Shown in pieces: positions 25,202 to 27,823 of a stretch of DNA of 27,823 bases. How positions within the stretch are numbered: the stretch's first letter is position 1; the number at the start of each line of letters is the position of its first letter. The notes beneath the pieces were generated by a model, which was not told where the DNA came from, searched no databases, and saw only the letters and a program-made list of their open reading frames with translations. The translations under genes and the position numbers were made by a program. The DNA comes from JBCCSZ01 sp039199225 (GTDB taxonomy: Bacteria > Bacteroidota > Bacteroidia > Chitinophagales > Saprospiraceae), in contig JBCCSZ010000070.1 of NCBI GenBank assembly GCA_039199225.1, positions 1-27,823 on the forward strand, in the 5' to 3' direction.

Positions 25202-26131
25202 ATGACTAACCTAATCTGGCTCAAAGGTGGTGCCTGCAGCGGCAATACCATGTCTTTTCTCAATGCAGAACAACCTTCTGTAATCGAGCTGGTGACGGAT
25301 TTTGGCATTCGAATTCTTTACCATCCTTCTATTGGGATGGAAATCGGAGAGCAGGTTAAAGAAATCCTCTGGAAGGCAGTAGAAGGCCATACACCAATCA
25401 ATATTTTCGTCTTTGAAGGCTCTGTCATTCTTGGTTCCAATGGTAGCGGCAATATGAACTACTATGCCGGCCGGCCCATGAAGGATTGGGTATCCGACCT
25501 TGCCAAGGTAGCGGACTATGTCGTAGCCATCGGTGACTGTGCCACTTGGGGCGGTGTCATCGCTGTCCCACCCAATCCCACAGAATCGACAGGCATGCAA
25601 TTTCACAAGAGCCAAAAAGGGGGTTTTCTCGGTGCCGATTTTGTCTCCAAAAGTGGATGGCCCATCATCAACATCCCAGGCTGCCCCGCACATCCCGATT
25701 GGATGACTCAGATATTGGTCGCCATTGCAACTGGACGAATGCCCGACCTGGTATTGGATGATTTCAACCGCCCAAAAACGTTTTTCACTGATTTTGTACA
25801 AACCGGATGTCCCAATGTCAATGCTTTCGTCCACCGCATCAATGGTAGCTTCGGCAAGCGCGATGGCTGCCTTTTTTACGAGGTCGGATGCCGTGGACCC
25901 ATGACCCATGCTAGTTGCAATCGTATCCTCTGGAATCGGACATCCAGCAAAACCCGGGTCAACCACCCCTGCCTCGGCTGTACCGAACCGAATTTTCCAC
26001 ATCACGACCTAAAAAAGGGCAGCGTCCTGAAAACCATGAAATACCTCGGCTATTTCCCAAAGGAAGTTCCCGAAGGCGAAAACAAGCTGATGTACTATTT
26101 CAAAACCCAGCTCTACCACAACCTAAAGTAA
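25202..26131 (+). CDS. hupS: [NiFe]-hydrogenase small subunit, group 2a type (copy 1)
   Basis: 309 residues from the ATG at 25202, aligned with copy 2 (MTNLIWLKGG against MANVLWLQGG); a GTG at 25169 would add 11 unconserved residues. The small subunit carries the iron-sulfur relay that takes electrons from the NiFe site. Visible ligand regions are GGACSGNTMSF (Cys12, with Asn15 in place of the usual second Cys), GDCATWGG, PGCPAHPDW, QTGCPN, GCLFYEVGC, ASCNRILWN and HPCLGCTEP. The CxGN form and lack of a Tat signal fit group 2a uptake enzymes (cyanobacterial HupS, mycobacterial HucS), which sit in the cytosol or on the inner face of the membrane. All cysteines are intact, so this is not a decaying copy. 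A hairpin follows the stop directly. Confidence 0.95.
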   Translation: MTNLIWLKGGACSGNTMSFLNAEQPSVIELVTDFGIRILYHPSIGMEIGEQVKEILWKAVEGHTPINIFVFEGSVILGSNGSGNMNYYAGRPMKDWVSDLAKVADYVVAIGDCATWGGVIAVPPNPTESTGMQFHKSQKGGFLGADFVSKSGWPIINIPGCPAHPDWMTQILVAIATGRMPDLVLDDFNRPKTFFTDFVQTGCPNVNAFVHRINGSFGKRDGCLFYEVGCRGPMTHASCNRILWNRTSSKTRVNHPCLGCTEPNFPHHDLKKGSVLKTMKYLGYFPKEVPEGENKLMYYFKTQLYHNLK

Positions 26132-26153
26132 AATTGGCTGTCTCTGGCCAATT
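26132..26153 (+). other. Hairpin directly after hupS copy 1
   Basis: AATTGGC (26132-26138) and GCCAATT (26147-26153) form a perfect 7-bp stem with an 8-base loop, starting at the base after the stop codon. There is no T-run, so it is more likely a processing or stability element than a full terminator. Confidence 0.45.
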
Positions 26154-26297
26154 ACAATAGCCCGTCAAGACGCCAAACACCCCACGCAATTATGCTGTTT
26201 GTGCGCAAATTATTTAGACCAAATCTATATTAGGTCTTATTTTCTAAATTTTAGGTGTTTTTTTCTAAAAATCATTTACAATCGCTGTATCTATTAT

Positions 26298-26330
26298 TAT
26301 ATTTGGTCATCACCATTTCTACCAAATGGT
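26298..26330 (+). promoter_or_regulatory. Promoter -7 box and overlapping dyad before hupS copy 2
   Basis: TATATTTG (26298-26305) matches TAnnTTTG. Just after it, at the predicted transcription start, lies the perfect dyad ACCATTT-ctacc-AAATGGT (26312-26330), 39 bases before the ATG at 26370. The 238-base AT-rich gap also contains CTAAATTTTAG near 26244 and AGACC/GGTCT at 26216-26237. Together these suggest that the second small subunit and the large subunit have their own regulated promoter. Confidence 0.5.
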
Positions 26331-26369
26331 ATTTTGCTTTAAATATCTATAACAAAACACCTAATCAAT

Positions 26370-27329
26370 ATGGCAAACGTCTTATGGTTGCAAGGAGGAG
26401 CATGCAGCGGCAACACAATGTCTTTCCTCGATGCAGAAGAACCAACTGTTGTGGAGTTGATCGTGGATTTCGGCATCAATATATTGTGGCATCCAACAGT
26501 GGGGCTGGAAATCGGCCATCAAGTAAGCGATCTGATGAATGATTGCATATCCGGTAAAACTCAGCTTGATATTTTCGTTTTTGAAGGCTCTGTAATAGAA
26601 GGCCCAAATGGCACTGGCAAGATGAACTACTTTGCCGATCGACCAATGATGGACTGGGTCCGCGAGCTGTCTGATGCAGCTCAATATGTTGTAGCCATCG
26701 GCGACTGTGCCACCTGGGGCGGCATCCCCGCCGTACCTCCCAACCCTAGTGAATCAACCGGGATGCAGTTTCACAAGAAGAAGAAAGGGGGCTTTCTCGG
26801 CGCCGACTTCGTTTCCAAAGGAGGACTTCCAGTCATCAATATCCCAGGCTGCCCAGCCCATCCCGACTGGATCACCCAGATTTTAGTTGCTATTTCCACT
26901 GGTCGTATTGGCGATGTGTTAATCGACAACTACCACCGTCCCAAGACCTTCTTCACCGATTTTGTTCAGACGGGTTGTCCGAACGTTCGCAGCTTTGCGG
27001 AAAAGCTAGATGGCGGATTTGGTAAACGAAATGGTTGCTTATTCTATGAAGTAGGTTGTCGCGGACCAATGACACATGCCAGTTGTAACCGCATCCTCTG
27101 GAACCGCCAGTCCAGTAAGACAAGAGCCAATCACCCTTGCCTCGGTTGTACGGAACCTGGCTTCCCTCACCACGATCTCAAGAAAGGAAGTGTCCTAAAG
27201 ACTATGAAGTACTTGGGCTTCTTGCCAAAGGAAGTTCCAGAAGGCGAAAGCAAATTACTCTACTACTTTAAGGCAGGAATCGGCAAGATCACTCCTTCTC
27301 ATCCTTCCGTTACGGCAGCTTCCAAATAA
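26370..27329 (+). CDS. hupS: [NiFe]-hydrogenase small subunit, group 2a type (copy 2)
   Basis: 319 residues from the ATG at 26370. It aligns without gaps to copy 1 over about 300 residues; by hand I count about 76 differences, i.e. roughly 75% identity. The same ligand motifs are present: Cys12 and Asn15 in GGACSGNTMSF, GDCATWGG, PGCPAHPDW, QTGCPN, GCLFYEVGC, ASCNRILWN and HPCLGCTEP. It has one extra cysteine (MNDCISG) outside the ligand motifs, and a longer C-terminus (KAGIGKITPSHPSVTAASK). Differences cluster in surface-like parts: residues ~50-65, ~83-90 and ~180-215. It lies 68 bases before the large-subunit gene, so it is the obvious co-expressed partner. Confidence 0.95.
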   Translation: MANVLWLQGGACSGNTMSFLDAEEPTVVELIVDFGINILWHPTVGLEIGHQVSDLMNDCISGKTQLDIFVFEGSVIEGPNGTGKMNYFADRPMMDWVRELSDAAQYVVAIGDCATWGGIPAVPPNPSESTGMQFHKKKKGGFLGADFVSKGGLPVINIPGCPAHPDWITQILVAISTGRIGDVLIDNYHRPKTFFTDFVQTGCPNVRSFAEKLDGGFGKRNGCLFYEVGCRGPMTHASCNRILWNRQSSKTRANHPCLGCTEPGFPHHDLKKGSVLKTMKYLGFLPKEVPEGESKLLYYFKAGIGKITPSHPSVTAASK

Positions 27330-27397
27330 GCTGATTTGTTGTGAAACTATAAGCGACTTGAATAAAATTCATTTTTGCAAAGAAAATAAAAGAGAAA

Positions 27398-27823
27398 ATG
27401 GCTTTAAAAGAACTTAATATATCTCCTGTTGGACGGGTGGAAGGTGATCTGGACGTCAAAGTCTATATGGAGAATGGCGTCGTTACCCGGGCGCACACGC
27501 AGGCGGCTATGTTCCGGGGATTTGAAAAAATCCTGGCAGGGAAAGACCCTCAAGCAGGACTGATCGTAACCCCACGGGCTTGTGGTATCTGCGGCGGCTC
27601 TCACCTCTACTGCGCCTCTTCAGCTTTGGACGTTGCTTGGCAGACAACCCTACCACCCAATGCCCTACTATTGCGTGCCATCGGTCAGGCTACCGAAACC
27701 ATTCAGAGTATCCCTCGCTGGTTCTATGCGATCTTTGCCACGGATATGGCGAATAAAAAGTTTGCATACAAACCCTTGTACCAGGAAGTGGTAAAACGCT
27801 TCGCGGCTTATGTTGGAACTTCC
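27398..27823 (+). CDS. hupL: [NiFe]-hydrogenase large subunit, N-terminal 142 residues (runs off window)
   Basis: Open from the ATG at 27398 to the last base without a stop. The start MALKELNISPVGRVEGDLDV is the conserved large-subunit N-terminus (the PxxRxEG motif is needed near the active site). The L1 motif RACGICGGSH supplies Cys62 and Cys65, two of the four ligands of the NiFe(CN)2CO centre; the other two (DPCxxC type) lie beyond the window. Its position after two small-subunit genes and its sequence fit a group 2a enzyme, which oxidises H2 and passes electrons to the respiratory chain. Maturation genes would be expected downstream. Confidence 0.96.
   Translation, partial: MALKELNISPVGRVEGDLDVKVYMENGVVTRAHTQAAMFRGFEKILAGKDPQAGLIVTPRACGICGGSHLYCASSALDVAWQTTLPPNALLLRAIGQATETIQSIPRWFYAIFATDMANKKFAYKPLYQEVVKRFAAYVGTS

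Noticed and set aside
25202..25249. Missing second cysteine of the proximal cluster read as gene damage
   Set aside because: Both copies have the same CxGN, which is the normal form in group 2a small subunits.
25211..26005. 264-aa minus-strand frame
   Set aside because: Antisense to hydrogenase small subunit copy 1.
1..27823. tRNA, rRNA, CRISPR array, insertion sequence or prophage
   Set aside because: No cloverleaf, regularly spaced repeats, transposase, integrase or phage structural gene was seen on reading both strands.

Overview
The window looks like a chromosomal segment from a free-living member of the Bacteroidota, most likely Saprospiria (Lewinella/Haliscomenobacter-like). The reasons are a Por/type IX secretion (T9SS) C-terminal sorting domain, SusC-like use of a carboxypeptidase-regulatory domain in a TonB-dependent receptor, several Bacteroidota-only families (DUF2911, a DUF6503-like lipoprotein), scarce Shine-Dalgarno sequences and several TAnnTTTG-type -7 promoter boxes. 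This placement is inference; no rRNA or marker gene is present. I see no tRNA, rRNA, CRISPR array, insertion sequence or phage gene.

Layout. 1-2803: 3' part of a large secreted adhesin-like protein (HYR/Ig-like repeats, dockerin-like and cohesin-like modules, T9SS tail). 2804-3397: gene-free, structured region ending in a strong terminator. 3398-9181 (minus): a histone-H1-like/helix-hairpin-helix protein, pyruvate carboxylase, and a tandem DUF2911 exported protein. 9323-12279 (minus): a PadR regulator translationally coupled to an FtsX/MacB-type permease. 12733-16465 (plus): a lipoprotein with a CILP/FAM171-like domain, then an ECF sigma factor overlapping a gene for a membrane-anchored protein with a beta-rich C-terminus. 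16485-17395 (minus): two overlapping small genes of unknown function. 17488-18249 (plus): a DUF6503-like lipoprotein. 18317-19444 (minus): a DmpA/P1-type aminopeptidase. 19716-22181 (plus): a TonB-dependent outer-membrane receptor. 22253-23113 (minus): a cytosolic NMT1/THI5-like (CA3427-like) binding protein, divergent from a TetR regulator. 23301-25056 (plus): TetR, an orphan 118-aa protein, and a second paralogous TetR. 25202-27823 (plus): the start of a [NiFe]-hydrogenase locus.

The most interesting part is the right edge. Two tandem, roughly 75% identical small-subunit genes are followed by the large-subunit gene, which runs off the window. Both small subunits have the CxGN form of the proximal iron-sulfur motif typical of group 2a uptake hydrogenases (cyanobacterial HupSL, mycobacterial Huc, the latter able to oxidise atmospheric H2). 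The duplication, with a separate promoter-like region and a perfect inverted repeat in front of the second copy, suggests alternative or mixed small-subunit use. The paralogous TetR pair just upstream could regulate the locus, but that is inference.
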